A stretch of 64,000 nucleotides of DNA from Kondoa malvinella (taxonomy: Eukaryota; Basidiomycota; Agaricostilbomycetes; Agaricostilbales; Kondoaceae): positions 310,001 to 374,000 of the forward strand of contig BCIM01000013.1 of assembly GCA_039545315.1 (NCBI GenBank). The letters run 5' to 3'. Both the position numbers and the translations under genes were made by a program. Of this stretch, positions 1 through 11,514 are shown piece by piece (positions within the stretch are counted from its first letter, which is position 1; every line of letters starts with the position of its first letter). The notes below the pieces were generated by a model. The model did not search any database and had not been told where the DNA came from. It saw nothing but the letters and a program-made list of their open reading frames with translations.

Positions 1-816
1 GAGTCACAATCTCTTCCCTTCTATATCGTCAGCCTTCTGTATGCGGACAGCCGTGCCAAATTCTTTACTCAGTCAGATTGCTCGTCTTATCGGTGCTGGT
101 TGATTGGGCAGTACATTAGTATGGAACAATTTCGATGGCAGGAGTCTTCCTCTGCTCTGGTCTTCTCCCGTGCTTTAGTCCACACCGTCCTGTTCTTTTG
201 TCCATCCCTCGCTTTTCAATCGGTAGTTTCGCGTTCCAGCCTCTCTCGAAACGAATGAACAGGCTCGCCGTCTCCTCGAATGTCAAGTGGAAAAGTGACT
301 ACACTTCTTTTCTGATCAATTGCAGAGGCTGCTGAGCCTCGTCGTCGTGCTCGCTTCAGGCTTTACAAATATAGCCCTGTCTGTTTGCACTCAAGCTGTT
401 GTCTAAGCGCAATCCAAGAAAGTGCCCATACTGTAACAACCGGTCTATGAGCTGCTCAAGACTGTTGGGCTCGCTCTACATGACTCTGCCTGCGGAAACA
501 AGTACAATCACACGGCTGCTCAAAAGGTATTACTTCAAGAGAGCTCATGGACATCGATCTAAAGGGCTACCGGAGCAAGCGGAACTTGGTCGCAGCATCG
601 TACATAGACGACTGACGTACCGTTGACTGTTACCATAGCTCGCAGAGCTCATTACCTGTATAACGGCCGTCCCGCTACCCCGGATTTTTCGGCAAACACT
701 TTTTTGAGCGCAATCGATGGAATCGCATGTTACACCTCTACGACCTTGCGCGACTCAATCTGTGCTCTTATACCGTCGCTTGTGTGAAGAGCAAAGCTAT
801 CAAGGACCAGGGATCT
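1..816. other. Upstream region, no gene recognised
   Basis: About 0.8 kb before the transporter start. Only short open frames without family motifs or spliceable extension are visible on either strand. It probably holds the transporter promoter and perhaps the end of a gene outside the window. Confidence 0.4.
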
Positions 817-3478
817 ATGCCCACGAGCATTCATGAAGAAAAGGCTGTAGAGCAAGATGCACCTCAGACAGACAAGAAGGACAAGAAGAAAGGCCCAGCT
901 GGCCAGTCATGGTCTCAAGTCAGCTCAAACCTACGAGCTAGTGTCCTTGATTCTGATCCGGTGTTATCAGAAAGAGGTCCATGACATACCAAAGAATAAC
1001 TTGATCGTCGTCTTTCTTGGTCTGATGCTGACAGTCTTGTGAGCTCTTCTTGTTCCAATCCGCCCGGCTGTGCTCATACATGTGGTTCCTAGTCTCGCCG
1101 CGCTGGACCAGACAAGTAGGTTCGGTTTGGATGCAGTGATTATGCTCATGCTTTGTATAGTCGTGTCTACTGCTCTGCCCGTCATTGTCACAGAGCTACC
1201 TGGTACTGGCTACACATGGATTGGAGCAGCCTACCTCCTGTGAGTGGAATATGCTGGCCGATCTAACCTGTTACTCAGACTCGTCACTCGCGCAGAGCTG
1301 CATCTGCTATGACCCCACTCAGGTACAACTTTCCTTGACAGTAGCTCGCACAAGCTCATGGTTCATTGTAAAGTGGAAAGATTTGCGATAGTTTTGGCGC
1401 CAAATACGCACTCTTCATAGGTATAGCGATTTTCCTGATCGGATCAGCGTTATGTGGAGCGGCACAGACAATGACATGGCTCTGCGTCTGTCGAGGTGTA
1501 GCTGGAATAGGCGGCGGTCTGTTGAGTAAATTGTCTGCTATCTCGGGACGCTCGATGTGCTGACTTGTGAATAGTGACTTCATGCCAAATCATCATCTCG
1601 CAGATTGTCAGTCTTGAAAAGAGAGGCAAATACGGAGGGTATGGTCCGATCTGCACTGGCGATGATTTCCTCATGCGGCGTGCCTTCAGAGCTCTCGGAG
1701 CGACCTGGGGTATCGCTAGGTAAATACACAACCTCTTCGTCAGCGGCTTGTGATGCTCATGCCTCAATCTGCGACTGCTTTAGTTCGATTGGCGTGAGTT
1801 GGGCCGCGAGTCCCATAAACTTAAACCTGACAGAGAATAGCCCGTCATTGGTGGATCTCTTGCGGACGCTGGTCAATGGCGTTGGCTTTTCTGATAAGCG
1901 TCTTCATCCCCAGATCATATCAAGGGCTTATTCTTGTCTTACGCTGAATCTCCCAACCGGCGCCTTGGGTAAGTCTGCAAGCCTTTGCAGCATCAACCTC
2001 AGTTCGCTCATGCCTATCCTTGGGAATGTCTTTAGCGGCAGGCATTCTATTCTGGTTTCTCAACTTGAATCCAGTCAAGCAGAAATCGTGGAAGCAGCAT
2101 GCCAAAGAGTTAGACTACGTTGGCATCGTATTGATTATAGGTGGCATCGTCATGTTCCTCCTAGGACTGGTACAAGGGGAAGAAGGCAACTGGTCAGAAC
2201 CGCAGACGATTGCTTTGCTCACTGTTGGGCTTTGTTCCTTGGTCGGTGCTGCTATCAATGAGTACGCTTCTCTTACCGTGCTGTTTGGTTATTGGGCTGA
2301 CTGTCTGCAACCAGGATCTACACCAAACAAGTCCCGATCATATCACCTCGTCTATTCAAGACTAGAACCACAGGCTTGATCCTCGTGTCGACAGTGCTGC
2401 ATGCTATAGTGTGGGTTTCCTCATGCTGACTGTGTCTGCATGCTGATAAAGGCTGTAGCTTCTTCACTGGCTCCTTCTACCTTCCTCTCTACTACCAGAT
2501 CTTAGGCAGCTCGGGTAAGCTACATCTTTTGGTTGATCTAGCAGCTAGCTGACTTGGCTTCAGCTACCATGGCTGGTATCCGCACCCTGCGTACGTAGGG
2601 ATCTGTGTCCTCTCTGTGGTGTCTGAGTCCATCTGCAGCATACTCTCTCGGAAGTTCCTTCAGCAGTGTTCTAGGCGGTCTTGCCCTGAGCAAGTTTGGA
2701 GAATACAAAGTGAGAACTCTCTCCTAACCGCCCTCACACCGCGCTGATGTATCAATAGACTCTGCTTATCATCTGCTGGGCTACATTCTGTATCGGACAA
2801 GGCACGATGATCCTACTCGACAGCGAATCCTCAGTAGCAACACAGACGTTGACCACTCTAGTCGCTGCGATTGGTCTAGGGTATGTCATAGATCGTAGAT
2901 TACACGAAACAAAAGCTGAATCTATTACAGACCAATGTTTCAAGCTCCGCTCATCGCACTCCAAGCAGCCATGCCAGTCGATTCCATAGCCTCGGCCACA
3001 TCAGCTTACGCCATGTTGCGCACCACATCTGGCGCACTAGGGGTCACTCTAGGCGGGACAATCTATGGCAATTCAGTAACTTCTCGACTGCGCTCTATCC
3101 CCAGCTTCAACATCAATGCGGAACCAGGATCGAGCAGTTCAATCTTATCGATCGACGTAGCCTCTCTGAATCGGATCCAAGTAAGTTTCCCACGCATCTT
3201 TGAACGTGCGTTTTTTTTGACGTGCGGTTTCACAGCCGGTGGAAGTCAGAAGACAAGTATTGGACGCTTTTGCGCAGTCGATTCGATTGATTTGGATCGT
3301 GGATACTCCGCTAGTGTTTGTTGGCTTGGTGTGCGTTTGCTTTTTGCGAAGGTATACGTTACAGAGGCAGGTTGTGACGAATGGAGGGGATGCGAAAGTT
3401 GGGAATGAGAAAGCGAGTGAGCCTGCTATAGGTCCGGTCGAGATCCCAGGCGTAGAAAAGGGTGATCTAGAGCGATGA
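817..3478 (+). CDS. MFS drug:H+ antiporter, DHA2 (14-TM) family
   Basis: Predicted plasma- or vacuolar-membrane proton antiporter exporting drugs or toxic metabolites. Starting at the ATG at 817, a polar Lys-rich N-terminus (exon ending GQSWSQ) joins KEVHDIPKNN and the first membrane helix. The DHA2 signature LDQTIVSTALP follows, then GYTWIGAAYLL, the loop motif GKICDSFGAK, the motif-C-like stretch CRGVAGIGGGLL and GQWRWLFY/LNLP, in the order known for this family. Later exons (2020-2260, 2810-3190, 3239-3478) supply the remaining helices and a hydrophilic tail. About a dozen short introns interrupt it; several joins in 1680-1980 are approximate. No transcription factor or biosynthetic enzyme lies beside it, so the substrate is unknown. 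Family call firm, exon edges less so. Confidence 0.85.
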
Positions 3479-4017
3479 AAGCATCACTTTTAAGAGACTC
3501 TGCTGCACTGCTTTATGTACATATGTACGCTGGTCTGATGCGGCGTAGAGAGGTGTGTCAGCAATAGGGCTATAGCGAGCTCTAATTTACGCCAATGAAA
3601 GACCAGAAGGTGCAACGAGGCAAGAGGCTGAGACTTTTTGTTCGATTCTTTCATTAGTTGTGGCTTCTCTTTCAGCCTCTCGCTTCTCTGCTCAAGCTCT
3701 CTTGTTCTGCTACCATACCTGCTCGGCCTTGCATCGTTGACGAATTGCACTGATCCGACATCACCGGGTTGGTTGAACATCTCTCTCGAACATCTACCGG
3801 CTTTTCATCCCTCTTGCCCCTCTCAATTCTCTCCTCTTCTCTCTCTCTCTCTCTCACAAGAAATATCTTCAGCCTTCTCTTCGACTTGTCATATACTTGA
3901 AACTTTGCCGACTTTGACGACTCTTGCCTTCAAACCATTAATTGCATCCACCCTTCGAACAAAAGGTCAGTGTTTGCCTTTTGCACCTGTCTAGCTCTCA
4001 ACTCACAGTTCATACAG
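3479..4017. promoter_or_regulatory. Pyrimidine-rich promoter/5'UTR of the BTG gene
   Basis: Between the transporter stop and the BTG/Tob start. The last ~400 nt on the plus strand are strongly CT-rich, including a dinucleotide tract, as is common just upstream of fungal start codons. No convincing gene is seen on either strand. Confidence 0.4.
3838..3855. repeat. (TC)9 microsatellite
   Basis: Uninterrupted alternating TC for 18 nt inside the CT-rich region upstream of the BTG/Tob gene. It may be a 5'UTR or core-promoter element, or simply a slippage-prone microsatellite. Confidence 0.8.
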
Positions 4018-4965
4018 ATGCACAACGAAATCAAAGCAGCAGCGTCCTTCATCTCCTCGCATACAGAAGGAAAGCCTTCTTTTTCCGAATCAGCCTTCTG
4101 CGACGCCTTGTCCTCTCGATATGCTGGCCATTGGTATCCTGTCGACCCTGAAGCAGGCTCAGCGTATAGGTGCTTGTCTGCTGGTGATAAAGCATTACAA
4201 GGACTCAAGTTAGATATTGGGAGCAAATGGATCATGTGGGTCGATCCAGGTTGCGTTTGCTAGTACGTGCCCTCCTTGTTTGAGTGTATACCCTATCTAA
4301 CTTGGTATTACAGCCGCGCAGACGACGCACCTTCAGCACCGTTGATGGAAATCTTTGGTCGCATTACCACACCTCAACTAGCACCAGCCGTCCTTCCTCA
4401 GCCCTCCCCAGCAGCATCTCTGCCAGACTTCGCATCACCCGCAACCAAGCGCTCTAGGGCCATTCAGATCCTTCACCCAGATTCGCGCAAACCTTCTTTC
4501 TCCTTCCCAGCCGTTTCCATCGCTCCACCTACACCTCTATCCACGACCAACCTCGCATCAGCCTTTCAACCGGTCGAACATATCCCAAGAGCAGATTCAC
4601 CATCTTCCTCTTCCCAAACTTCATCGAGCAAAGATTCACTGTTCAGCCCCGCCCCAGCTCAGCGTAAAAGACTATCGCACGCTCGATCAAATTCTTCAAT
4701 CTCTATCGGTTCATCAAGCACAAACACATCCATCTCTCGTCCCAACTCGGCTTGCTCCGTCACTGAACACGCCCAAGGCAATGTTGGTGTTTTATCAGGT
4801 GGTGTCATGCTCGGTGGAGCTAGCACCAGCGATGAAGAAGGTTCAAAATCACGCAGGAGGAGAGAAGTGTCTGGTAGAGCTAGAAGAGGACAGAAAGCAA
4901 ACTTCAACTCGGTCCCTTTCCAGCAATGGCAGCAACCTCCTCAGTGGACTACTCCAGTCTACTAA
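4018..4965 (+). CDS. BTG/Tob-family anti-proliferative protein
   Basis: In animals BTG/Tob proteins bind the Caf1/Pop2 deadenylase through their N-terminal domain and promote mRNA deadenylation and growth arrest; the fungal role is inferred from this. The ATG at 4018 opens MHNEIKAAASFI, the usual BTG beginning. Then come the box motifs AGHWYPVDPEAGSAYRCL and KWIMWVDPGCVCYR (residues about 35-88), the latter split by an intron at 4263-4313. The remaining ~200 residues are low-complexity Ser/Pro-rich with LSHARSNSSISIGSS-like phosphosite runs, a basic RSRRRREVSGR-type stretch and a Gln/Pro end. Two exons, about 298 residues. An upstream in-frame codon exists, but this start matches the domain edge. 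Confidence 0.88.
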
Positions 4966-5238
4966 GCACTTTCACACTTTCGACTTTCTTCTTACGACCA
5001 CACAATCATGTTTCGACTTTCACTTTTCTTTTGGAATGTATAAAATAATCCTAGCTTGGATGCTATGAACTTGGAAGGGTGGCTTTGGTTCTTGACTTGT
5101 AATCTATAGTTCTTTCTCTATTTTCAGTTTCAAGCAATGCATTGTATGATATTACATGAATGATATTACAAGCTGAGACCAAGCAGCGATGATTACAAGC
5201 TGAATCCAAGCAGCAAAGAGCGAGCCTGACATATTAGA

Positions 5239-8163
5239 CTACCAGTAGTCAAATGTTCGGTAAGGAACCTGTACGGCACTAGATCAGTCTGGAAAGACGA
5301 TAGAGTCAAGAGGACTGACCATAGCAGGCTCGCCGTTGTCCCGTCGGCGTTTACGTTCAGCTTGCCATTTCTCAAACCAGGACTTCATCTTGGCTCGAGA
5401 AGTTTCGGAATTGACATTGACCGTAGCGATGATGCGCACTGTTGCTCTACATTAGTACGCGAGGGGGAAAAGATTGAGTGGCAAACCATGATCCATACTG
5501 ACGCAAAAACAGGTCTGGGGAGGAAGTGTAAGTCGGAGCGAGGGACGAAAAGCTGGCACTTACAAGCTCGCGGAAAGACTGTACGTTGAAAAGTATCACA
5601 CAATGCCAAAAGAGCATCGATGATTTGAGACGTACGCTATGCTCGGAATAAGGGACACCAAAAGCCATCAAACGCTCTGTCGAATCTCGCTGTGGGTAGA
5701 GGAAGGCAGGCGAGTAGTTTTTGTGCGTCTGATTGGCGATCGTCTTGGCTACGCTAGGCGATTTCTGCTAGGTAATTAGGCGCTGCTCATCAACTTCCGC
5801 ACCGATTGGGCTTACCTCTTTTACGCCATCTGCCTTAAAGGTCCATCCTGTCGGTCGCAGTCCAATCTACGTACGATTAAGTCAAGCTTAAAGGTATGTA
5901 TTGAAAAACAGACAATCTTGGTGAAATGACCTTTGAACGAATCGAGGTATTCACCGAGGGTGTCTCGCTTGATAGCAAACAGCCCAGTAACGTGGACCTG
6001 AGCTTGAAGAGGATCTCGAGTGAGCAAACTGCGCAATTCTGGATCTTCGTCGATGCATTCCATGAGCTTCATCTTATGGTCGCTGCAGTAGATCTTGGAT
6101 CCAATGGCTTTCGCGATGGCTGTCCACAATGACCTCAACATAAGAGCCCGAAAGCTGAAGCTGAAGTTATCAGACCTTTGACGATGCGCTCTTTCCCGAT
6201 ACTGTATGTGCCAACGAGCACCAAAAAGTGTTCTTTTGTTCGAGGCTTCTTGTCATCCACCTCTTCCTCCTTCTTCGCTTTGACTTCCTCTGCCAGCAGA
6301 GATGCCTCTCCTTCTTCCTTTGCTTCAGCCTTGGACAGATCTGCCAACTCCGCATCTTGCATGACCTCATCCGGTTTCGCTTCGTCCAAAGTAAGCGCAT
6401 CCAACTCTGGCTTCTCCTCCTCACTCTCCACATCAGCAACATCGCAATTCATCTCCTTTTCATCTTTGGCCGTCAAACATAAATGGCCATCAACTTCTTC
6501 TTCCTTCTTGTTGCCCAACCAACCTTTGAACAATTCCTCAGACTTGATCGTAGATTTCGCACTACCTAATCCACGTCTGAGCGCAGATTCATCGCCTTGG
6601 ATCCGGTCGCAGATCAGTTGCGCGCAAGCAGAGATGACTTGTTCTTGTGCTGGGAATTGATGTGATGGTGCCTAGTACATCGTGTCAGTCAAATGTAGAC
6701 GATACATCGAGGGCATACACAGTAGGTAGTATCAAGATAGCAGATGTCAATCTTCTTGCCTACCATAGCAGGATGGAGAAGGTGTCTTGGACTGGCTCGA
6801 AACTGGCCTAAGGTCAACAAACAATGTACAGGCATAGTAGAGGAGACTTTACATCACCGCAGTGTAGATAACGGAATATCCGACTAGGTGTTTTCGCATA
6901 TGGTGAGCTGGCAGCTGTTTGTGGGCCTTCGAAAAGAAAGAGGGACGAGCCAGGGCAGCTATACAGCTTTTAGATCCAGTCCTCTGAAGTACGAAAGAAC
7001 ATACTGATTCGCATCGAGCATTGTGACATTGACACCTTCGACCACGACCGTCTGGTCATACGGCAGTGGTTTGACCCATTGCGGCTTACGAATCATCAGC
7101 AGAGTCAACGAGAAGATTAGGAAGGAGCCTACCTTAACACCCAGATTCATGATGATGAGATTCGCAGTGGTCTTTGAGCAATAAACCGGACCATGACACC
7201 AACTACCGCTCAGGTTCGTGTAATGGTCCGAATGAGCGTGCCTGATGCAGATATCAGATCAGAAGTAAGCCTAGAGGAGCGTGGCATACGACAAGAAGTA
7301 AGCTCTGACGCCTGGAATCTTGCCATAGCGGAATGCATCGACAGCTAAAGGCATGCCTTCCATGATCTTGTAGAAGGGAGCTGTCCTCATATCGCCTCGT
7401 ACGCGCTGTAGGGTTGTCATCGCTCAATGACTGAACAGTGAAAGAGACAGACAGTTCATACCTTGGTCCGCTCGCTGATGGCCGCCTGTTTCCACGCCTT
7501 GTCCTCTTTGTGGCCACTCATCAACGCAGTGAAAGCAGTAGGCGCCAGCGTCTCATTATCCTTTGCTTTCCCTTTACCTTTGCCCTTCTTCTGAAAAGCA
7601 GATTCGACAAAACCAAACGACATGGCCGAGAGTGATTTTCGCTGAGGGGTAGCAGAAACGCTTCTTCGTTGATCTACAGACATGCTTCGTCTACTGATGG
7701 TTGAATCGCAATCGCTTTCCGCGTCGCCTTCATCAGCTTGACGAGAGACTTGTTCACATAGCTCGTTCTCGTCTTGATAGTCTGGGTTAAGCGCGCCTTC
7801 TAAGCCATTGCCAGCAATAGAAACTTCTTCATCGTCACTAGGTACGAGCCAGACATCTTCAGGTTCCCTATAAGCAGTTTTGGAGCATCCTTCGCCTTTA
7901 TCATCGAGAGCAGGGGGAGGTGAGCAATCTAGATCTTCTTTCGCTCTTTTCGCCAATGGTTTCGCGTCCGATTCAGAACATAGATCAATCACGACTGAAG
8001 CAGGTACAGCAGTAGCAGAAGATTCAGTCACAGGCTGTTGCGCGACTTTGCGTTTGACCTCTTTGGTCTTTTTGAACTTGGCTGGAGGTGTCGTGCCAAA
8101 GAAGCTCAAGATGCTGCCAGAGGGCTGCGACTCTGACACGCTGATGCTCTTCTTCTTGGCCAT
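5239..8163 (-). CDS. PSO2: DNA interstrand-crosslink repair nuclease Pso2/Snm1 (metallo-beta-lactamase/beta-CASP)
   Basis: 5' exonuclease acting in the nucleus on interstrand crosslinks. The ATG at 8163 opens [12 protein letters not shown], followed by a PIP-box-like GSILSFFG and a long acidic/Ser-rich region. Catalytic motifs follow in order: HAHSDH near 7210 (metal ligands), [20 protein letters not shown] with its His codon split by an intron, then [14 protein letters not shown] near 6200 and VPYSEHS/SFREL near 5600. The C-terminus reads [13 protein letters not shown] and ends PYRTFDYW after an intron at 5269-5319, the tail expected for this family. An acidic KEEEE-rich insert (about 6240-6520) lies inside the beta-CASP region. 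Around ten introns. Divergent from the gene at 8664. Confidence 0.92.
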
Positions 8164-8663
8164 TGCAGCGTGGCCGTCTAACCGCGAGAGTGGCAACGTC
8201 ATTATAGCGGATAGTCCTGCTTGGAGCTGTACAAGCATCAAGGCTACCTCCTTGCACTGCTGTGATACCCAGAAGTCATCAATGTCTCGCCTTCGCGCAA
8301 GGCAGTACATGTTAGAGTCCAATGCCCTTCGATTGACACATATTGCTGTCGGTCTTCCAACATTGATGATACGTCTCGTTTCCTTCCAGCCAAGCTTCTC
8401 AGAAGCCCAAACACGTTCTGGCTACCTGAGACTGTTCGGCTGGTTTGCACAGCATTTCCTTGCCGGTTACAACAGGCTTGTTTCTTCAATTGATCTTCTT
8501 CTTCCTCAATCGACTCTCTACTCCTCTTTCCCTCTTGCTTGGTGCTGTATCTGTCTGGCCAATCTACCTAAATTACTCATACCTACTCGTCAGCACTAGT
8601 CTTACATTTGCCCTTTGTTCTTCAACCTGATTTAGACCTTCTCGTCAGATAAGCTCGATCAGC
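8164..8663. promoter_or_regulatory. Divergent promoter region, PSO2 / unknown gene
   Basis: 500 nt between two start codons pointing away from each other. The 8470-8620 part is T/C-rich on the plus strand. No coding signal beyond shadow frames. Confidence 0.35.
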
Positions 8664-9734
8664 ATGACTACACCTATCCACCTGAAGACTACGCATGCGA
8701 ATCAGCAGCATGGGCCTTATCAAAACGGGAAAGGCGCTGATCCCAAAGCGGTTGCACTACCATGTCTGATCTGGCGGGGAGTGGTAGAACGTCCTCTGTC
8801 AGGCGACAGGAAGCATAAGACCTCCAGCCGATTCATTCCCGGCATCGGTTTGGTACCTCCAGCCTTGTACGAAGCAAAGTCTCCGGCAGAGGTCAATCGA
8901 GCAGAAACAGCGTACTGGAACCATCACGGTCTGGATGTGAGAGTCAAGGCAATCGGGCATTCATACAACTCATATTCAGCTCCCGTGGACGAACAATTCT
9001 ACACCAGCTGGTCCCGCTCGTGGGTGATCGCTCTGCATTGGGCGCTGACAGAATCACTGGCAGCCAAATCCACTGGCGCGAGTCTCGAGAATGTGCTCAA
9101 GACCACACATCTCGTGGCCGCGTTCACTCATTGTCTTCCTGGTCGAGTGCATGACATCATCGCCGAGCTACAGATGCCGTTCTGGCGAGCGGCCTTTCTC
9201 CAAACACCCTCGCCCTCTGCTACAATGCAAGCGATAGCGAGCAGCGAAATCGAACGTTGCAAAATCAAATTCAGCGGAGTACAAGAAGTGACTGTCTTTG
9301 GTGCTGTGCCAGAGCCAGCTTTTATGGCAATTCCACTATGGGATTTGCTGAAATCCGCTTTTGGGCCAAATCTACATGGCGTGCTCGACCTCCCAGTGGG
9401 CACCTTTGAGATATTGCGACCAACACTTTACCTCGGCCCAAATAATATGCTCGATCCTGATTTCAAATTGGATCTTTGGCAGGCGATGTGCAAAAGCTCG
9501 GAGGCGTCCTTTCATCGCGCTGGGATCGTCTGGACAACCTTGTCGACCCATGGCAGATTCAAGCTGGAAAGAACCAACAAGCTGCGTAATACTCAGCTCG
9601 AATCAGAAGATGCCGAGATCCAAGAACGCATCACCCACTCTCTGCTATGCTTCCGAGCGAACAAGATCTTCCGACCGGGACCCGCGCTGCTGAAAGGCGA
9701 GATCTGTTGGGCGAAGGACCAGGGTGACATCTAG
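8664..9734 (+). CDS. Uncharacterised intronless protein
   Basis: A 356-residue open frame from ATG to TAG with no intron, unusual here. I do not recognise a family. The protein is soluble-looking, with no signal peptide or membrane helix. It has a central alpha/beta-like mix rich in Trp and aromatic residues (AYWNHHGLDVRVKAIGHS near residue 95, then FYTSWSRSWVIALHWALTE) and a hydrophobic stretch VTVFGAVPEPAFMAIPLWDL in the second half. Codon use looks normal, and no frame of similar length exists on the opposite strand, which supports real coding. The lack of introns could mean recent transfer, retroposition or a lineage-specific gene; the sequence alone does not decide. Confidence 0.72.
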   Translation: MTTPIHLKTTHANQQHGPYQNGKGADPKAVALPCLIWRGVVERPLSGDRKHKTSSRFIPGIGLVPPALYEAKSPAEVNRAETAYWNHHGLDVRVKAIGHSYNSYSAPVDEQFYTSWSRSWVIALHWALTESLAAKSTGASLENVLKTTHLVAAFTHCLPGRVHDIIAELQMPFWRAAFLQTPSPSATMQAIASSEIERCKIKFSGVQEVTVFGAVPEPAFMAIPLWDLLKSAFGPNLHGVLDLPVGTFEILRPTLYLGPNNMLDPDFKLDLWQAMCKSSEASFHRAGIVWTTLSTHGRFKLERTNKLRNTQLESEDAEIQERITHSLLCFRANKIFRPGPALLKGEICWAKDQGDI

Positions 9735-10241
9735 AGCTAGAATGATGGGTATAGCAAATTTAGCAGGAACAGGCATTTATTGTGGCCAAATGTATTTGAT
9801 CGTATTGACGAGTACTGTGTCATCAGCACTGTGATTGCCCAAATGCTACGACTCAAAGAGATGACTGAATGCGACAAAAGAGGGAAGGTCATGTAACTGG
9901 CAGACTAGGGAAATTTGCAGCAGATGAAAAAAGAAGATAGCGCCTGTCGTGTCATGTATACAGCACCACGGGCTGAACACGCATCGGTTGAGAGAGAGAG
10001 AGACACACCGTTTGAATTGAGCTTTACCGCCGAAAGTGTTTACTTGCCTAGATTGCAAGATGGAGATCTGCCAAACGACGAAGTGAACTGACATCCATTT
10101 CCTAGAGAAGGCAAAGCGTAGCACCGAGAAGAATTGGTATGAACGAGTGGTAGACCTGATAGTCTGCTTTGCTGTGTGTGCTCCAAACAGGATTCGATGT
10201 GTCCAACAAGTACATTACAGCGTCTTACAAGCCAGACGAGC
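9735..10241. other. Intergenic, converging 3' ends
   Basis: 507 nt between the stop codons of the unknown gene and SF3A2, presumably both 3' untranslated regions. It contains a short GA dinucleotide stretch near 9991-10003 and nothing else I can name. Confidence 0.4.
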
Positions 10242-11221
10242 TCATCGGAAGAGGAACTGAAAGTGATACGTCTTTGTGTCCGTGTCAAACTACATAGCGA
10301 GATTAGCATCCAGCGAAACAATGTCGAATAAAACAACCGACATATTGCCAAGATGACCCTTCGGTATCGTCAATCTCCCTCGACTGAAGCTTGTAAGCAA
10401 TAGACTGGTATGGTTCCGCAGCGACCTGGCGGCCTCTTTCAGCACACTGAAATTTCGACCGTCAATCAGCACTCACAATCAGATACTGGTAATTCCGATC
10501 TGCCTGTTCCACTTTTTGCTCAAAAGAACTCATCAATCGATACACAGGCACTACATCTGGCTTGATTCTTGGGTATTGAATGCGGAAATAGAGGCCCAAT
10601 TGACCTGTAAAAGGATCCTTGACTTTGGTCACGTCGTAACCTGGTGATCCAATCTTGACGAATTGTTTGAGCGGAACAGCCATCGCTTGCTGTTGAGCGG
10701 TAATGAGGGCTTGTTGATATTGCGTTGAATCTTTCGCATCTCTTGCTGCACGTCTATACATACCAGCGTCAATTGAAGCATTACGAACATTAGCTAGAAA
10801 CATACCTGGCCAAGTTGGTTTGATGCTTTTTACCCTGAGTATGCGCCAAGTAGGACCCTTCGTTCGTATGCAGCGTCAAACATAGCTTGCACTCTATTCC
10901 ACCCAAGTGATTGCGCAGGATGTATGGATCTTTTGCTAGATCAATTGTTTCCAGTGCCTGCTCTGCATAAGAGCTGATGGACACATGCATAAAAGGCAAA
11001 TACTGACCAATTTGCGCAACCGCTCTCTCCGGTCTACATTGGCTTCTGAAGCTGAAGCGACACCTCCTCCTCCAAACTTGGAGCCTACACGGTTCTGCAA
11101 GGCGGACAAGAGCTAGTCAGACCAATGTCGTTCGGTTGAAGATTGGCCATACCTGGTAATCTGTACAAGATCGTATCAGCAACGACCGGTTTGACGCAGT
11201 TCAGTAATGCGGCCTACCCAT
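10242..11221 (-). CDS. SF3A2: Splicing factor 3A subunit 2 (SF3a66/Prp11)
   Basis: U2 snRNP protein required for prespliceosome assembly. The joined N-terminus reads M-DYQ-NRVGSKFGGGGVAS, then NVDRRERLRKL and the matrin-type zinc finger IECKLCLTLHTNEGSYLAH with GKKHQTNLAR (C2H2). Next come IGSPGYDVTKVKDPFTGQLG, YPRIKPDVVPVYRLMSSFEQ and PYQSIAYKLQSREIDDTEG. A last intron leads to FDTDTKTYHFQFLFR and the stop, as expected for fungal Prp11. The 5' end is remarkable: exon 1 carries only ATGG (11218-11221), exon 2 is 8 nt (11153-11160), and the introns are 11161-11217 and 11095-11152. Short compared with animal SF3A2 because it lacks the Pro-rich tail. Confidence 0.93.
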
Positions 11222-11248
11222 GATTAGAGAGTATTATTCAATGCAGTT

Positions 11249-11420
11249 ATGTGCAGTGTCGAGTCGAGATGCTGGCAGACTTGTATTTCTTGCTTTAAGA
11301 CTGACTACCTTTTGCGCTTCGATGACCTACGCAAAGTGATACGCTCGTCAGCTGTGCTATCCAGCTGTCCTTAGACTCGCTCACGTTCGCTGTGAATCGA
11401 CTGGCTTGGCTGTTCTGGCC
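11249..11420. repeat. Upstream repeat, copy 1 (before SF3A2)
   Basis: Starts about 28 nt upstream of the SF3A2 start codon and matches 12499-12670 in the same orientation. The core around 11310-11365 is nearly identical (shared stretches such as CCTTTTGCGCTTCGATG and GCTGTGCTATCCAGCTGTCC); flanks carry small indels and substitutions. Confidence 0.85.
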
Positions 11421-11514
11421 TAAGAACGGCAACTTGCAGGGAAAGAACACAAATACAATGCATAATACGAATAATAGTCCTTGCCCTTAATTTGCACATA
11501 CTTGCATCAATTGC

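Noticed and set aside
1375..1398. 24-nt intron in the transporter gene
   Set aside because: Reading the segment as coding gives GKICDSFGAK, the expected loop motif; the real intron is just upstream (about 52 nt).
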